From Gottfriedia luciferensis (GTDB taxonomy: Bacteria; Bacillota; Bacilli; Bacillales; Bacillaceae_G): a stretch of DNA of 64,000 nt. A model generated the notes under the pieces. The model did no database searches and had not been told where the DNA came from. It saw nothing but the letters and a program-made list of their open reading frames with translations. Position numbers and translations under genes: made by a program. The stretch spans positions 1 to 64,000 of the forward strand of contig NZ_MDKC01000012.1 in the NCBI RefSeq assembly GCF_001712755.1, written 5' to 3'. Position 1 is the stretch's first letter; every line of letters begins with the position of its first letter. Shown in pieces: positions 1 through 11,627 of this stretch.

Positions 1-29
1 TGAGGGTACGAAGTACAACTCAATACAAA

Positions 30-145
30 TCAGGTGATTATTGCGAAGAGGTCACACCCGTTCCCATACCGAACACGGCAGTTAAGCTCTTCAGCGTCGA
101 TGGTAGTTGGGGGTTTCCCCCTGTGAGAGTAGAACGTCGCCTGGT
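30..145 (+). rRNA. rrf: 5S ribosomal RNA
   Basis: About 116 nt matching the Bacillus 5S rRNA along its whole length, including the conserved loop segments GAAGAGGTCACACCCG and CCATACCGAACACGG and the 3' part GGGGGTTTCCCCCTGTGAGAG. The ends (TCAGGTGA and TCGCCTGG) pair as the terminal helix. It is the last gene of an rRNA operon whose 23S gene lies outside the window. Ends are placed by comparison and may be off by one or two bases. Confidence 0.95.
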
Positions 146-150
146 AACCA

Positions 151-184
151 AAAACATCAGCAATTAGGCTGATGTTTTTTTTGT
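151..184 (+). terminator. rRNA operon terminator
   Basis: Perfect 11-bp inverted repeat (AAAACATCAGC / GCTGATGTTTT) around a 6-nt loop, followed by a T-run, six bases after the 5S gene. Confidence 0.92.
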
Positions 185-486
185 TATCTAAAAATGCTCA
201 AATGATCAAACGAGATTGATCAAAATAATAATTTTTTTAATAAAAGTAAAAAGGAAAAAAAGCTTCTTAAAAGAATTGTATAACATATATATATATATAC
301 TGATAAAGAAAAATCGCCAATTGGCGAGCCTTTAGGTAATGACAGAGAGGATATAGCACTTATATTTAATATCCAATATTGAAAAATACGTCAATTTTTC
401 TTCTAGGCTACCAATTTATACAATTCTTAATGTATAAAAAAGATTAAGAGCTGTATCGTTTGGAAAAAATGGTAAAGAGATAATAG
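185..486. other. AT-rich intergenic stretch between 5S rRNA and ctsR
   Basis: No gene is visible in about 300 bp. It is very AT-rich, has a (TA)n tract near 286-298, a perfect 14-bp palindrome TCGCCAATTGGCGA at 314-327 and a weak A/T hairpin (GAAAAAT / ATTTTTC) near 380-400. None of these has a U-tract that would make it a terminator. Confidence 0.6.
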
Positions 487-514
487 TTGAAATTTTTCAT
501 GAAAGGAATATAAT
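487..514 (+). promoter_or_regulatory. SigA-type promoter of the ctsR operon
   Basis: -35 TTGAAA (487-492), 16-bp spacer, -10 TATAAT (509-514). The CtsR operator follows directly, so transcription should start inside or next to it. Confidence 0.8.
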
Positions 515-517
515 AAT

Positions 518-534
518 AGTCAAAGATAGTCAAA
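518..534 (+). promoter_or_regulatory. CtsR operator (tandem heptad)
   Basis: Direct repeat AGTCAAA-GAT-AGTCAAA, fitting the known CtsR box (RGTCAAA-NAN-RGTCAAA). It sits four bases after the -10 element, where bound CtsR would block transcription. It indicates autoregulation of ctsR-mcsA-mcsB-clpC. Confidence 0.93.
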
Positions 535-555
535 GTCAGTAAAGGTGGTAAATAG

Positions 556-1017
556 ATGAAGAATATATCAGATATTATTGAACAATATCTAATGCACTAC
601 TTTGACATATCCGATAAAGATTATGTCGAGATAAAAAGAAGTGAAATAGCGAATAAATTTGATTGTGTACCTTCTCAAATAAATTATGTAATAAATACTA
701 GATTCACATTAGAAAGAGGATATGTAGTAGAAAGTAAACGCGGCGGCGGCGGGTATATTCGAATTATTAAAGTACAATTTCATGATAAAGCGAGCGTGAT
801 AGATCAAATATTAAGTAGCTTTACTAATAATATTGCACAGTCTAGCTCAGAGGACTATATTCGTCTACTACTTGAAAAAAATGTAATTACTGGGCGAGAA
901 GCAAAAATGATGTTAAGTGTATTAGATCGTTCAGTAATAATGGTTAATTTACCTTATAGAGACGAGTTAAGAGCAAGAATGTTCAAGGCAATGCTAAGAA
1001 GCTTAAAGTATAAATAG
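556..1017 (+). CDS. ctsR: CtsR, class III heat-shock repressor
   Basis: 153 aa, the usual CtsR length. CtsR is a dimeric winged-helix repressor of clp genes that binds tandem heptads and is released on heat or protein stress. The N-terminal helix-turn-helix runs to about residue 60. The Gly-rich wing KRGGGGYIRI at 61-70 carries Arg62, the conserved arginine known in the family to be a McsB phosphorylation target. AAAGGTGG 8 bases upstream supports the ATG. First gene of a four-gene operon whose promoter carries the CtsR box. Confidence 0.97.
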   Translation: MKNISDIIEQYLMHYFDISDKDYVEIKRSEIANKFDCVPSQINYVINTRFTLERGYVVESKRGGGGYIRIIKVQFHDKASVIDQILSSFTNNIAQSSSEDYIRLLLEKNVITGREAKMMLSVLDRSVIMVNLPYRDELRARMFKAMLRSLKYK

Positions 1018-1036
1018 AATATGGAGGTTGCCCATA

Positions 1037-1585
1037 ATGATTTGTCAAGAATGTCAAGAACGTCCGGCAACATTACACTATTCTAAAATTATTAATGGTG
1101 AGAAAACAGATATTCACTTATGTGAGAAATGCGCAAATGAATCGAACAATAAACATATTTTTTCTGAAATAGGTGGTTATTCTGTAAATGATTTGTTAGC
1201 TGGATTGTTTAAAGGTAATACTGGTATTTATGAAATGAAGAAAAATAAATTTCATCAAGATTCCCAAATTGAATGTCCTAGATGTAAGATGACTTTTCAA
1301 AAGTTTACTAAAATTGGACGGTTAGGTTGTTCTACTTGTTATGAAACATTTATGGATCAGATGAAACCAATTGTTAAAAGAATTCATAGCGGTAATGTAT
1401 CGCATACAGGGAAAATCCCTCAAAAGATTAATGGGGCAATCTCCTTGAAAAGGAAGTTACAAGACTTGAAATCTCAAATGAAAAATTTTATTGATAACGA
1501 AGATTTTGAGCAAGCAATTAAGATTCGGGATGAAATTCGTGAAATTGAAAAAGATTTACAAGCCCTTCAAAAGGAGGTGGAGTAA
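1037..1585 (+). CDS. mcsA: McsA, zinc-binding activator of McsB
   Basis: 182 aa. McsA binds zinc and stimulates the arginine kinase McsB. Four CxxC pairs are visible (C3/C6, C29/C32, C80/C83, C98/C101), and a UVR-type coiled-coil motif lies near the C-terminus (about 140-170), as in UvrB and ClpC partners. The reading frame extends upstream to a TTG at 1028, but GGAGGT at 1023-1028 is correctly spaced only for the ATG at 1037, which also gives the family N-terminus MICQEC. Lies between ctsR and mcsB. Confidence 0.95.
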   Translation: MICQECQERPATLHYSKIINGEKTDIHLCEKCANESNNKHIFSEIGGYSVNDLLAGLFKGNTGIYEMKKNKFHQDSQIECPRCKMTFQKFTKIGRLGCSTCYETFMDQMKPIVKRIHSGNVSHTGKIPQKINGAISLKRKLQDLKSQMKNFIDNEDFEQAIKIRDEIREIEKDLQALQKEVE

Positions 1586-1590
1586 GTTAC

Positions 1591-2658
1591 ATGTCTATTA
1601 ATCGAATTATTAATGAGGCCATCAGTCCATGGATGAAACAAGAAGGCCCAGATGATGATATCGTTTTAAGTAGTCGTATTAGGTTAGCTAGAAATTTCAG
1701 TGCATATTTGTATCCAACTTTACTTAGTCAAGACAAGGCTAAAGAAATTTGTCATTTAGTTAAACATTATTTTGAAGGTAGTACAGCTTTACCAAACGGA
1801 CCTTTTGAATATATTGAAATTAATAAGTTAGAACCAGTAGAAAAAAGAGTATTAATTGAAAAACACTTAATAAGTCCTAATTTAGTTCAAGAGTCGGTAC
1901 ATGGAGCATGTATACTATCTCAGGATGAACAAATTAGCATTATGATCAATGAAGAAGATCATTTAAGAATTCAAGCTCTATTTCCAGGTTTACAACTTAG
2001 AGAGGCACTTACTCAAGCGAATCATATTGATAATTATATAGAGAGTCAGCTTGAATATGCTTTTGATGAAACAATTGGTTATTTAACTAGTTGTCCTACT
2101 AACGTTGGTACCGGATTAAGGGCCTCAGTGATGATGCATCTACCAGCACTAGTCATCACGAAACAATTTAACCGTTTAATCCCTACTATTAATCAACTTG
2201 GTTTAGTAGTAAGAGGAATTTATGGTGAAGGTAGCGAAGCATTAGGTAATATCTTTCAGATTTCGAATCAAATAACATTAGGGAAATCGGAAGAAGAAAT
2301 AATAGAAGATTTAACGACAATTGTTCAACAACTGATTAAACACGAGAAATCAGCAAGAGATGCACTTGCAAGAACTTCTTTAATTCTTTTAGAAGATCGA
2401 GTCTTTCGTTCTTTAGGTACATTGAAATACGGAAGAATAATAGAAACAAAGGAAAGTGCTAAGTGTTTATCGGATGTACAATTAGGGATTGATCTAGGTT
2501 TAATTGATGGGTTATCTAAAAACTTTTTACATGAATTAATGATATTAACCCAACCAGGTATCTTACAACAGTATGTCGGTGATCAGCTTACTCCCGAAGA
2601 AAGGGATATTAAAAGAGCTTCACTAATACGCGAAAGACTATCTAACAAAAATAACTAA
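1591..2658 (+). CDS. mcsB: McsB, protein-arginine kinase
   Basis: 355 aa. McsB phosphorylates arginines of CtsR and of proteins destined for ClpCP degradation. It belongs to the phosphagen (creatine/arginine) kinase fold: SSRIRLARN at 27-35 belongs to the nucleotide-binding arginines, and [11 protein letters not shown] at 168-178 holds the conserved catalytic-loop cysteine. The ribosome-binding site AAGGAGGTGG lies in the end of mcsA, five bases away, so the genes are probably translationally coupled. No key motif is missing. Confidence 0.97.
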   Translation: MSINRIINEAISPWMKQEGPDDDIVLSSRIRLARNFSAYLYPTLLSQDKAKEICHLVKHYFEGSTALPNGPFEYIEINKLEPVEKRVLIEKHLISPNLVQESVHGACILSQDEQISIMINEEDHLRIQALFPGLQLREALTQANHIDNYIESQLEYAFDETIGYLTSCPTNVGTGLRASVMMHLPALVITKQFNRLIPTINQLGLVVRGIYGEGSEALGNIFQISNQITLGKSEEEIIEDLTTIVQQLIKHEKSARDALARTSLILLEDRVFRSLGTLKYGRIIETKESAKCLSDVQLGIDLGLIDGLSKNFLHELMILTQPGILQQYVGDQLTPEERDIKRASLIRERLSNKNN

Positions 2659-2678
2659 TTATATGGGAGGAACCAATT

Positions 2679-5120
2679 ATGATGTTTGGTCGATTTACAG
2701 AACGTGCTCAAAAAGTATTAGCTCTTTCTCAAGAAGAGGCAATCCGAATTGGACACTCAAATATAGGTACAGAACATATTTTACTAGGACTTGTTCGAGA
2801 GGGAGAAGGGATTGCTGCTAAGGCATTACTTGCACTTGGATTAAGCCCAGAGAAAGTACAACAAGAAGTGGAAACATTAATAGGACGTGGCCAAGGAGTT
2901 GCTCAAACTGTACACTACACTCCTAGAGCTAAAAAAGTGATTGAATTATCAATGGATGAGGCTCGTAAATTAGGTCATTCATATGTAGGAACAGAGCATA
3001 TCCTTTTAGGATTAATTCGAGAAGGAGAAGGCGTAGCAGCAAGAGTATTAAATAATCTTGGTGTTAGCTTAAATAAAGCTCGTCAACAAGTTCTTCAATT
3101 ATTAGGCAGTAATGAAAGCTCGTCTAATCATCAAAATGGATCTGCTAATCAAGCAAACACACCGACATTAGACAGCTTAGCTCGTGATTTAACAGTATCA
3201 GCTAGAGAGGGTCGCTTAGATCCTGTAATCGGGCGTGGTAAAGAAATTCAGCGAGTAATTGAAGTGTTAAGCCGACGCACTAAGAATAATCCAGTATTAA
3301 TTGGTGAGCCTGGTGTTGGTAAAACAGCTATTGCAGAAGGTTTAGCTCAACAAATTGTAAATAATGAAGTACCAGAAATTTTAAGAGATAAACGAGTTAT
3401 GACACTTGATATGGGTACTGTCGTAGCTGGAACTAAGTACCGTGGTGAATTTGAAGATCGTCTGAAAAAAGTAATGGACGAAATTCGTCAAGCTGGTAAT
3501 ATTATTCTTTTCATTGATGAACTTCATACATTAATTGGTGCAGGAGGAGCGGAAGGTGCAATTGATGCATCTAACATCTTAAAGCCATCATTAGCACGTG
3601 GTGAACTACAATGCATCGGTGCAACAACAATTGATGAATACCGTAAATATATCGAAAAAGATGCTGCGTTAGAGCGTCGTTTCCAACCAATTCAAGTTGA
3701 TCAGCCGAGTGTAGAGGAGTCAATTCAAATTCTTCAAGGCTTACGTGACCGTTATGAGGCACATCATAGAGTATCAATTTCTGATCAGTCAATTATTGAA
3801 GCTGTAAAACTATCTGATCGATACATTACAGACCGTTTCTTACCGGATAAAGCAATTGATGTTATTGATGAGGCTGGTTCTAAAGTACGACTACGTAGCT
3901 TTACAACACCGCCAAATTTAAAAGAATTAGAATTAAAATTAGAGGAAGTTCGTAAAGAGAAAGATGCAGCTGTTCAAAGTCAAGAATTTGAAAAAGCAGC
4001 ATCATTAAGAGATTCAGAACAAAGATTACGTGAACAATTAGAAGATACGAAACGTCAATGGAAAGAGAAACAAGGTAAAGAAAATTCCGAAGTAACTGTA
4101 GAGGATATAGCGAATGTTGTATCATCTTGGACGAATATTCCAGTTACAAAACTTGCTCAAACAGAGGCAGATAAACTGTTAAATATGGAAAGCGTTCTTC
4201 ATAAACGAGTAATTGGTCAAGAAGAAGCAGTAGTAGCAGTTTCTAAAGCTGTAAGACGTGCAAGAGCTGGATTAAAAGATCCAAAACGCCCAATTGGTTC
4301 ATTTATTTTCTTAGGTCCTACAGGGGTAGGTAAAACAGAGTTGGCTAGAGCATTAGCTGAAACAATTTTCGGCGATGAAGATGCGATGATTCGTATTGAT
4401 ATGTCAGAGTATATGGAAAAACACGCAACATCTCGTTTAGTAGGAGCACCTCCAGGATATGTAGGTTATGATGAAGGTGGTCAATTAACTGAGAAAGTTA
4501 GACGTAAACCTTACTCAGTAATTCTATTAGATGAAATTGAGAAAGCTCACCCAGACGTATTTAATATCCTACTTCAAGTATTAGAAGACGGTCGATTAAC
4601 CGATTCAAAAGGTCGCACAGTTGACTTTAGAAATACACTTGTTATTATGACATCAAACGTCGGAGCAAGTGCTTTAAAAACAAATAAATATGTTGGATTC
4701 AATATTAACGATGGAGAAAAAGATTACAAAGATATGAAAGGAAAAGTATTAGAGGAACTGAAAAAAGCATTCCGTCCTGAATTCCTAAACCGTATCGATG
4801 AAACAATCGTCTTCCATTCATTAGAGAAGAAACATATTAAAGAAATTGTTCACTTAATGGTTAATAGCTTAACGAAGCGTTTAAAAGAACAAGAAATTGA
4901 ACTAGAATTATCAGATGCAGCAATTGATAAAATTTCAGATGAAGGATTCGATGCTGAATACGGAGCTCGTCCATTAAGAAGAGCAATTCAAAAACAAGTA
5001 GAGGATCGTTTATCCGAAGAATTATTAAAAGGTAATGTTGAAAAAGGCCGAAAAGTTATTCTTGATGTAAAGGATAATGAATATTTGATTAGATCAGCGG
5101 CTGAAACTGTAAATCAATAA
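2679..5120 (+). CDS. clpC: ClpC, Hsp100 AAA+ unfoldase
   Basis: 813 aa. ClpC unfolds substrates and feeds them to the ClpP protease, with adaptors such as McsB. Order: two Clp-N repeats (about 1-145), AAA-1 with Walker A GEPGVGKT at 209-216, a coiled-coil middle domain containing a UVR-like segment (about 410-480), AAA-2 with Walker A GPTGVGKT at 546-553, and the C-terminal small domain. Two adjacent ATG codons exist; the first is 8 bases after GGGAGG. Last gene of the CtsR operon, followed by a terminator. Confidence 0.97.
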   Translation: MMFGRFTERAQKVLALSQEEAIRIGHSNIGTEHILLGLVREGEGIAAKALLALGLSPEKVQQEVETLIGRGQGVAQTVHYTPRAKKVIELSMDEARKLGHSYVGTEHILLGLIREGEGVAARVLNNLGVSLNKARQQVLQLLGSNESSSNHQNGSANQANTPTLDSLARDLTVSAREGRLDPVIGRGKEIQRVIEVLSRRTKNNPVLIGEPGVGKTAIAEGLAQQIVNNEVPEILRDKRVMTLDMGTVVAGTKYRGEFEDRLKKVMDEIRQAGNIILFIDELHTLIGAGGAEGAIDASNILKPSLARGELQCIGATTIDEYRKYIEKDAALERRFQPIQVDQPSVEESIQILQGLRDRYEAHHRVSISDQSIIEAVKLSDRYITDRFLPDKAIDVIDEAGSKVRLRSFTTPPNLKELELKLEEVRKEKDAAVQSQEFEKAASLRDSEQRLREQLEDTKRQWKEKQGKENSEVTVEDIANVVSSWTNIPVTKLAQTEADKLLNMESVLHKRVIGQEEAVVAVSKAVRRARAGLKDPKRPIGSFIFLGPTGVGKTELARALAETIFGDEDAMIRIDMSEYMEKHATSRLVGAPPGYVGYDEGGQLTEKVRRKPYSVILLDEIEKAHPDVFNILLQVLEDGRLTDSKGRTVDFRNTLVIMTSNVGASALKTNKYVGFNINDGEKDYKDMKGKVLEELKKAFRPEFLNRIDETIVFHSLEKKHIKEIVHLMVNSLTKRLKEQEIELELSDAAIDKISDEGFDAEYGARPLRRAIQKQVEDRLSEELLKGNVEKGRKVILDVKDNEYLIRSAAETVNQ

Positions 5121-5190
5121 GCAATTACAAAGTTCATACCTTTTATGAAGGATAATTGAACAAATTAATTGTAAAGTTATCTAATTTGTG

Positions 5191-5216
5191 AAAAAGGGCG
5201 TGAAGCCCTTTTTCTT
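5191..5216 (+). terminator. Terminator of the ctsR-clpC operon
   Basis: Nine-bp stem AAAAAGGGC / GCCCTTTTT with a 5-nt loop, the 3' arm being the T-tract. Confidence 0.88.
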
Positions 5217-5299
5217 ATATCAAAAAAGCGTTAGGATAGACTTAGAATACATACTCTATTAATATAGAAAATCAGAGTAACAAAAGAGGTACTATACAT

Positions 5300-6679
5300 A
5301 TGGCTAAAAAAAGTAAAACTAAATTCGTTTGTCAATCTTGTGGATATGAATCGGTTAAGTGGATTGGAAAGTGTCCTGCATGTAACGAGTGGAATACAAT
5401 GGTTGAGTTTATAGAACAGCCTGCTAGTTCAAGAAGGCTAACATTTAATACAAATGCTACAGTAGAAGGAACGAAACCAATTTCAATCATGGAAGTTGAA
5501 ATAGGCACTGAAACTCGTATCGAAACCTCATTTGATGAGTTTAATCGGGTTTTAGGTGGAGGTATCGTTTTAGGTTCATTAGTATTAATTGGTGGTGACC
5601 CGGGAATTGGTAAGTCGACAATGCTATTACAGGTTTCCTCACAATTGGCTAAAAAGGACCATAAAGTTTTATATGTTTCAGGTGAAGAATCTCAGAAGCA
5701 AATAAAATTAAGAGCAGAACGACTAGGTGTCGCTACACAAAACTTATATGTCTTATCCGAGACAGATTTGTCTCATATTGCTCGATATATGGATGAGATG
5801 GCTCCTGATTTTGTTGTAATTGATTCGATTCAAACAATCTATTTACAAGAAGTAACATCTGCTCCTGGTAGTGTATCACAAGTACGAGAGTGTACTTCAG
5901 AATTAATGAAATTCGCGAAAACTAAAGGGATCCCGATCTTTATAGTAGGACATGTAACAAAAGAAGGATCAATTGCAGGCCCACGTTTACTGGAACATAT
6001 GGTAGATGCAGTATTATATTTTGAGGGTGAACGACATCATACATATCGAATATTAAGGGCAGTTAAAAATCGTTTTGGATCTACTAATGAAACTGGTATT
6101 TTTGAGATGAAAGAGTTAGGATTAGTGGAAGTACTGAATCCATCGGAAATATTTTTAGAAGAGAGACCTTTTGGAGTAGCAGGTTCAACTGTTGTTGCTT
6201 CTATGGAAGGTACTAGACCTGTATTAGTTGAACTACAAGCACTTGTCTCTCCAACGAGCTTTGGAAATGCAAGACGAATGGCAACTGGTATAGATCATAA
6301 TAGAGTATCGTTAATTATGGCTGTATTAGAAAAGAGAATGGGCCTTTTATTACAAAATCAAGATGCTTATTTAAAGGTTGCCGGAGGACTGAAGTTAGAT
6401 GAGCCAGCTGTAGACTTAGCTGTTGCGGTAAGTATAGCATCAAGCTTTCAAGATAAACCTACTAATCCAACAGATGTAGTAATTGGTGAGATCGGTTTAA
6501 CAGGAGAAGTTCGCAGGGTATCTAGAATAGAGCAAAGAGTACAAGAAGCAGCTAAACTTGGATTTAAAAGAGCAATAATTCCATCAAAAAATATTGGAGG
6601 ATGGAGTTTTCCCGAAGGAATGGAAATAATAGGTATTAATACAGTACATGAAGCATTAAAATACGTGTTAGGAGGGTAG
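5300..6679 (+). CDS. radA: RadA, DNA repair helicase/ATPase
   Basis: 459 aa, typical for RadA (Sms), a RecA-like protein that processes recombination intermediates. Visible: an N-terminal zinc finger (C11, C14, C25, C28), Walker [11 protein letters not shown] at 98-107, the RadA-specific KNRFG motif, and a C-terminal Lon-protease-like domain. The ATG has AAAGAGGT 9 bases upstream. It is followed by disA after two bases, a linkage conserved in Bacillus, where RadA and DisA act in the same DNA-damage checkpoint. Confidence 0.97.
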   Translation: MAKKSKTKFVCQSCGYESVKWIGKCPACNEWNTMVEFIEQPASSRRLTFNTNATVEGTKPISIMEVEIGTETRIETSFDEFNRVLGGGIVLGSLVLIGGDPGIGKSTMLLQVSSQLAKKDHKVLYVSGEESQKQIKLRAERLGVATQNLYVLSETDLSHIARYMDEMAPDFVVIDSIQTIYLQEVTSAPGSVSQVRECTSELMKFAKTKGIPIFIVGHVTKEGSIAGPRLLEHMVDAVLYFEGERHHTYRILRAVKNRFGSTNETGIFEMKELGLVEVLNPSEIFLEERPFGVAGSTVVASMEGTRPVLVELQALVSPTSFGNARRMATGIDHNRVSLIMAVLEKRMGLLLQNQDAYLKVAGGLKLDEPAVDLAVAVSIASSFQDKPTNPTDVVIGEIGLTGEVRRVSRIEQRVQEAAKLGFKRAIIPSKNIGGWSFPEGMEIIGINTVHEALKYVLGG

Positions 6680-6681
6680 AG

Positions 6682-7755
6682 ATGGAGGATCAAAAACAAA
6701 AAGCTAAATCAATGTTGCCAGTTTTAGAAATGATCGCTCCAGGTACACCATTGCGTGATGGCATTGATAATGTACTTAGAGCACAGACTGGTGGACTAAT
6801 TGTACTTGGCTTTAATGATGAAACAAAAGAAATGGTCGACGGTGGTTTTCATATTAATGACCCTTTCTCTCCAGCTAGCTTATATGAATTAGCAAAAATG
6901 GATGGAGCGCTCATTTTAAATGAAACAGGGTCAAAAATCCTGTTAGCAAATGCACAATTGATACCAGATCAATCAATCTTTACAAAAGAAACTGGTATGC
7001 GTCATCGAACTGCAGAACGAGTATCAAGACAGACTGGAAACTTAGTAATTGCTATTTCGCAAAGACGTAATGTTATTACCTTATATAAAGGTAATTTGCG
7101 CTATACACTGCGAGATATTGGTGTAATTTTAACAAAAGCTAATCAGGCGATTCAGACTCTTGAAAAATATAAAATTGTATGGAATCAAGGGATTACCTCA
7201 CTTAGTATTTTAGAATTTGAAGAGCTAGTGACATTATTTGAAGTTGTAAATGTTTTACATAGTGTTGAAATGGTTCTTCGAATTAAAAATGAAATTAATA
7301 ATTATGTAATTGAGCTTGGTGATGAAGGAAGACTGATTGAATTACAGTTAATTGAGATCATTTCGGACCTTGAGGAGGAGGCATTACTTTTAATAAAGGA
7401 TTATCATTATAGTAAGGAACAAGATCCTAAAAGTATTTTGCAAAAGCTCCAAGAACTGGCAAACGAAGAATTGTTAGAGGATCATGCCATTATTAAATTA
7501 CTAGGTTATCCGAATAACACAAATCTTGAGGAAATGGTAGAGCCTAGAGGGTATCGTATGTTGATGAAAATTTCTAGACTGCCGCCGCTAGTGATTGAAA
7601 ATTTAACACAGCGATTTAAGCACCTTAAAGGGATCTACAAAGCTACTCTTGCTGAGTTGGATGATGTTGATGGAATTGGTGAAATTCGTGCAAAAAAAAT
7701 CAAAGAAGGATTAAAACGAATTCAGGAGCAACTGTATATCAATAGACATAACTAA
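6682..7755 (+). CDS. disA: DisA, DNA-integrity scanning diadenylate cyclase
   Basis: 357 aa. DisA makes c-di-AMP from two ATP and stops doing so at branched DNA, delaying sporulation after damage. The DAC domain carries DGA (74-76) and RHRT (107-110); the C-terminus has a helix-hairpin-helix DNA-binding motif ([13 protein letters not shown]). GGAGGG at 6671-6676, inside the end of radA, is the ribosome-binding site, indicating coupling with radA. Confidence 0.97.
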   Translation: MEDQKQKAKSMLPVLEMIAPGTPLRDGIDNVLRAQTGGLIVLGFNDETKEMVDGGFHINDPFSPASLYELAKMDGALILNETGSKILLANAQLIPDQSIFTKETGMRHRTAERVSRQTGNLVIAISQRRNVITLYKGNLRYTLRDIGVILTKANQAIQTLEKYKIVWNQGITSLSILEFEELVTLFEVVNVLHSVEMVLRIKNEINNYVIELGDEGRLIELQLIEIISDLEEEALLLIKDYHYSKEQDPKSILQKLQELANEELLEDHAIIKLLGYPNNTNLEEMVEPRGYRMLMKISRLPPLVIENLTQRFKHLKGIYKATLAELDDVDGIGEIRAKKIKEGLKRIQEQLYINRHN

Positions 7756-7804
7756 GTTATTTCGTCTAAGATAGAGTTATTATTTATTTAAAGGAGGTGG
7801 CGAA

Positions 7805-8875
7805 TTGATAAAGAGGATCGTTCAAGTTATTTATATTTTTGTCGGAAGTACTTTAGGTTTAGTACTTTTTCCACTATTAGATAAACTCTTAAAAACTGAG
7901 TTACCTAATATTTTGCATAATTCTTATGTGCAAGCTTTAAGTGGAGCAGTGATCTTTTTTATTTTATCGCTTTGGTTAGTTGATCCAACAGTAACGTTTA
8001 TTAAGTATATTGAGGAGAAATTATTAAAGGCTCCTATTTCAATGATTTTGTTTGGTAGTTTAGGACTTGTTTTTGGACTTATTCTGGCATTTCTTATTTC
8101 ATTGCCAATTGACTCAATTAGATTACAGTATGTTTCATCAATTATTCAAATAGTTGTTACGATTTTATTAGGATATTTAGGTTTTCAAGTTGGGATTAAA
8201 AAAAGAGAAGAATTATTGAGTTTATTTACTTTATCTTCTAAGGCCAAGAAAAAGGTTGCTGAAGAGCAAGATGCAGCATTCGATATTCCAGTTAAAATTT
8301 TAGACACTAGTGTAATCATTGATGGTCGTATTGCTGATATATGCCAAACTGGTTTCATAGAAGGAACAATTGTGATTCCACAATTTGTATTAGCAGAGTT
8401 ACAATATATAGCTGATTCCTCAGATACGTTAAAACGAAATAGAGGGCGAAGAGGATTAGATATTCTAAATAGAATCCAAAAAGAGCTAGCTATGAAAGTT
8501 GAAATCTACGAAGGTGATTTTGAAGATGTTCCTGAAGTAGATGCCAAATTAGTAAAGCTTACTAAATTAAAAAATGGTATTTTAGTGACAAATGACTTTA
8601 ATTTAAATAAAGTAAGTGAACTTCAGCAAATTAAAGTTTGGAATATTAACGATCTAGCAAATGCAATTAAACCAGTAGTATTACCAGGGGAAGTATTAAC
8701 TGCTTTTGTAGTAAAAGAAGGTAAAGAAAAATTACAAGGTGTTGCATATTTAGACGATGGTACAATGATCGTTGTAGAAGACGGTAAAGAATCAATTGGT
8801 AAACGAGTAGAGACAGTCGTTACGAGCGTACTACAAACTTCTGCTGGTCGCATGATTTTTGCAAAAGTAAAGTAA
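7805..8875 (+). CDS. yacL: YacL-type membrane PIN/TRAM protein
   Basis: 356 aa. About four hydrophobic segments in the first 120 residues anchor the protein; then a PIN nuclease-like domain begins at LDTSVIIDGR with conserved acidic residues, and a TRAM RNA-binding domain closes the protein. In B. subtilis the homologue sits at the same place, between disA and ispD; its precise role is not established. The start is TTG, chosen because AAGGAGGTGG lies just upstream and the N-terminus matches the family. Confidence 0.92.
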   Translation: MIKRIVQVIYIFVGSTLGLVLFPLLDKLLKTELPNILHNSYVQALSGAVIFFILSLWLVDPTVTFIKYIEEKLLKAPISMILFGSLGLVFGLILAFLISLPIDSIRLQYVSSIIQIVVTILLGYLGFQVGIKKREELLSLFTLSSKAKKKVAEEQDAAFDIPVKILDTSVIIDGRIADICQTGFIEGTIVIPQFVLAELQYIADSSDTLKRNRGRRGLDILNRIQKELAMKVEIYEGDFEDVPEVDAKLVKLTKLKNGILVTNDFNLNKVSELQQIKVWNINDLANAIKPVVLPGEVLTAFVVKEGKEKLQGVAYLDDGTMIVVEDGKESIGKRVETVVTSVLQTSAGRMIFAKVK

Positions 8876-8895
8876 GTTAGAGGGGTATACGTAAA

Positions 8896-9582
8896 ATGCA
8901 ATATAAGGTCATCATTCCAGCAGCGGGTTCTGGCTCTCGAATGGGTGCAGGCTATAATAAATTATTTCTAAAAATAATTAGCTCGCCAATTATTGAATTA
9001 ACCTTAAAAGTATTTGGCGAAGATCATCGCTGTAATGAGATTATCTTACCAATTAAAGAATCTGAAAAAGAGTTCTTTGAAACTTTAAATTTGCCAAGCT
9101 TTATTCAAAATAAAATAACCTATGTAAAAGGTGGAGCAGAGAGGCAAGAAAGTGTTTATAATGGTTTAGTTTCAATTAAGGATACTGAAAGTTTTATTTT
9201 AGTACATGACGGGGCGAGACCTTTTGTAACAAATGCAGTGATTGAGCGGATTCTTGAAAAGATGAATGAACATGAGGCAGTCATCTGTGCAGTTCCGATG
9301 AAAGATACAATAAAGAAAGTTATTGATCAAGAAGTCGTTGAAACAATCGATCGTTCTACACTTTGGGGAGTACAGACTCCCCAAGCTTTTACATACAAAT
9401 GCTTAATAGAAGCGCATCAAAAAGCAATTGAAAATGGTTATTTAGGAACTGATGATGCTAGCTTAGTTGAATGGAACGGAAGTAAAGTTTTTGTAGTAAA
9501 TGGAGATTATAACAATATTAAAGTAACAACTAAAGAAGATTTGTTTTTTGCAGAAACAATCTATGAACAATATAGAGGTTAG
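8896..9582 (+). CDS. ispD: IspD, MEP cytidylyltransferase
   Basis: 228 aa. Transfers CMP from CTP to 2-C-methyl-D-erythritol 4-phosphate, the third step of the non-mevalonate isoprenoid pathway. The nucleotide-binding start [11 protein letters not shown], the motif VHDGARPFV and GTDDASLVE are all present. It lies 20 bases after yacL and 11 before ispF, which acts two steps later in the same pathway; the pair is commonly adjacent. Confidence 0.96.
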   Translation: MQYKVIIPAAGSGSRMGAGYNKLFLKIISSPIIELTLKVFGEDHRCNEIILPIKESEKEFFETLNLPSFIQNKITYVKGGAERQESVYNGLVSIKDTESFILVHDGARPFVTNAVIERILEKMNEHEAVICAVPMKDTIKKVIDQEVVETIDRSTLWGVQTPQAFTYKCLIEAHQKAIENGYLGTDDASLVEWNGSKVFVVNGDYNNIKVTTKEDLFFAETIYEQYRG

Positions 9583-9593
9583 AAGGTGTTTAC

Positions 9594-10073
9594 ATGTTTA
9601 GAATTGGACAAGGGTTTGATGTTCACGCTTTTGCAGAAAATCGCCCATTAATTATTGGTGGAATTGAGATCCCGTACGAGTTAGGTTTATTAGGTCATTC
9701 TGATGCCGATGTTCTTCTTCATACAATATCGGATGCATTGCTAGGGGCTATTGGTGAAGGAGATATAGGTAGACATTTCCCGGATACAGATCCAGCTTTT
9801 AAAGATGCTGATTCAGCAAAACTACTTCAACACGTATTTCATATTGTTAAGGATAAAGGCTATGAGGTAGTTAACGCAGATTGTACGATTATTGCTCAAG
9901 CGCCTAAAATGGCACCATATATCCAATTAATGAGAGAGCGAATTGCCGAACTGCTTGAAACGACATCTGATTGTATTAATGTTAAAGCAACAACAACTGA
10001 AAAATTAGGTTTTACAGGAAGAAAAGAAGGAATTGCATCCCAAGCGGTTGTATTGTTACAAAAGAAGGCTTAA
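9594..10073 (+). CDS. ispF: IspF, 2-C-methyl-D-erythritol 2,4-cyclodiphosphate synthase
   Basis: 159 aa, usual length. Cyclises CDP-ME 2-phosphate with loss of CMP in the MEP pathway; works as a trimer with metal at each site. The metal ligands D9, H11 and H43 are visible in FDVH and ADVLLHT, and GHSDADV and [11 protein letters not shown] are family signatures. AGAAGGTG upstream supports the ATG. Confidence 0.97.
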   Translation: MFRIGQGFDVHAFAENRPLIIGGIEIPYELGLLGHSDADVLLHTISDALLGAIGEGDIGRHFPDTDPAFKDADSAKLLQHVFHIVKDKGYEVVNADCTIIAQAPKMAPYIQLMRERIAELLETTSDCINVKATTTEKLGFTGRKEGIASQAVVLLQKKA

Positions 10074-10115
10074 ACTAATAAAGTATATTAATTAATTAGT
10101 GGAGAGTGTCTATAA

Positions 10116-11576
10116 ATGTCAAATAGAGTAAGAGTTCGTTATGCACCTAGTCCGACAGGTCATTTACATATTGGAAATGCACGTACAGCATTATACGTAT
10201 ATTTATTTGCTAAGCATTTTAACGGTGATATGGTATTACGTATTGAAGATACTGATATTGAACGTAATGTTGAAGGTGGCGAAGAAAGCCAAGCGAAATA
10301 TTTACACTGGTTAGGTATTGATTGGGATGAAGGTCCAGATAAAGGTGGCGAGTACGGTCCTTATCGCCAGCTAGAAAGACTAGACTTATACAAACAATAT
10401 GCTAATGAATTAATTGAGAATGGTCATGCATACAAGTGCTATTGTACAGAGGAAGAGCTTGCAGCGGAACGTGAAGCACAATTAGCTGCTGGTCATCCAA
10501 CTACACGTTATAGCGGAAAATGCCGTCATTTAACAGCTGAAGAAAGAGCTGTAAAAGAAGCAGCAGGTGCAGAGCACACTATTCGTTTTGCAGTACCAGC
10601 AAACGATACGTATGAGTGGGAAGATATCGTTCGTGGAAATATTAAATTTGAATCAAAAGATATCGGCGACTGGGTTCTTGTTAAAAAGAACGGAATCGCT
10701 ACTTATAACTACGCTGTAGTAGTTGACGATGCATTAATGAAGATTAGTCACGTACTTCGCGGTGAAGAGCATATTTCTAATACACCTAAACAAATAATGG
10801 TATATCGTGCATTAAATTGGGATGCTCCAGGTTTTGGTCATATGGCAGTAATTGTGAACGAAAACCGTAAAAAGCTTTCAAAACGTGACGAATCTGTATT
10901 ACAATTTATTGAACAATATCAAAATCTTGGTTACTTACCAGAAGCGTTATTTAACTTTATTGCTCTTCTTGGTTGGTCACCAGTTGGTGAAGAAGAGATT
11001 TTCAGCAAGGATGAATTTATTAAGATTTTTGATCCTAGCCGTTTAAGTTCTGCTCCTGCTATGTTTGATAAGCAAAAATTAACTTGGATTAACAACCGAT
11101 ATATTAAAGAGCAACCATTAGAAAAAGTGGTAGAAATTTCATTACCACATCTAATTAAAGCTGGTTTTGTAAATGAAGAACGCACTGCAGATGAAAATCT
11201 GTGGGTTACAAATCTAGTAGCTTTATATCAAGACCAAATGAGCTTTGGTGCTGAAATTGTAGAATTATCAAGCTTATTCTTCAAAGATGTATTAACATTC
11301 GGTGAAGAAGAGCAAGCTGTTATTTCTGAAGAGCAAGTGAAAGAAGTACTTTCAGCATTAGTTGAAGAACTTAATGCTTCTGAAGAATTTACAGTTGATT
11401 CAATTAAAGCTGCAATGAAATCAGTTCAAAAGTCAACTGGACAAAAAGGCAAAAAGTTATTTATGCCAATTCGTGTGGCAACAACTGGTCAATGTCATGG
11501 TCCTGAATTACCAGCAGCGATGACTTTATTAGGAAAAGAAAAAGTTATTGCTCGTTTACAACAAATAATTGGTTAA
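10116..11576 (+). CDS. gltX: Glutamyl-tRNA synthetase
   Basis: 486 aa class I aminoacyl-tRNA synthetase. The HIGH-type motif is HIGN within [12 protein letters not shown], and the KMSKS-type motif is KLSKRDE. In Bacillus this enzyme charges tRNA-Glu and also tRNA-Gln, the latter being corrected by GatCAB. Preceded by GGAGAGTG. It is followed by a cysteine T-box leader, so cysE-cysS are controlled separately. Confidence 0.97.
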   Translation: MSNRVRVRYAPSPTGHLHIGNARTALYVYLFAKHFNGDMVLRIEDTDIERNVEGGEESQAKYLHWLGIDWDEGPDKGGEYGPYRQLERLDLYKQYANELIENGHAYKCYCTEEELAAEREAQLAAGHPTTRYSGKCRHLTAEERAVKEAAGAEHTIRFAVPANDTYEWEDIVRGNIKFESKDIGDWVLVKKNGIATYNYAVVVDDALMKISHVLRGEEHISNTPKQIMVYRALNWDAPGFGHMAVIVNENRKKLSKRDESVLQFIEQYQNLGYLPEALFNFIALLGWSPVGEEEIFSKDEFIKIFDPSRLSSAPAMFDKQKLTWINNRYIKEQPLEKVVEISLPHLIKAGFVNEERTADENLWVTNLVALYQDQMSFGAEIVELSSLFFKDVLTFGEEEQAVISEEQVKEVLSALVEELNASEEFTVDSIKAAMKSVQKSTGQKGKKLFMPIRVATTGQCHGPELPAAMTLLGKEKVIARLQQIIG

Positions 11577-11627
11577 CATTTTGATTAATTTGTAATATAT
11601 ATAAGTAATATTCATATAGGTAAAATG

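Noticed and set aside
286-298. (TA)n tract as a CRISPR-like or satellite repeat
   Set aside because: Too short and simple; no spacer pattern. No CRISPR array and no tRNA gene was found in the window.
3571-4125. Minus-strand frames inside clpC (73 and 74 aa)
   Set aside because: They lie antisense to conserved AAA+ domains and have no ribosome-binding site or recognisable product. The same applies to all other minus-strand frames within genes of this window.
8896-9582. Apparently altered IspD motif (NKLF instead of KQ-type)
   Set aside because: B. subtilis IspD also has NKLF here, so it is normal for the genus group.
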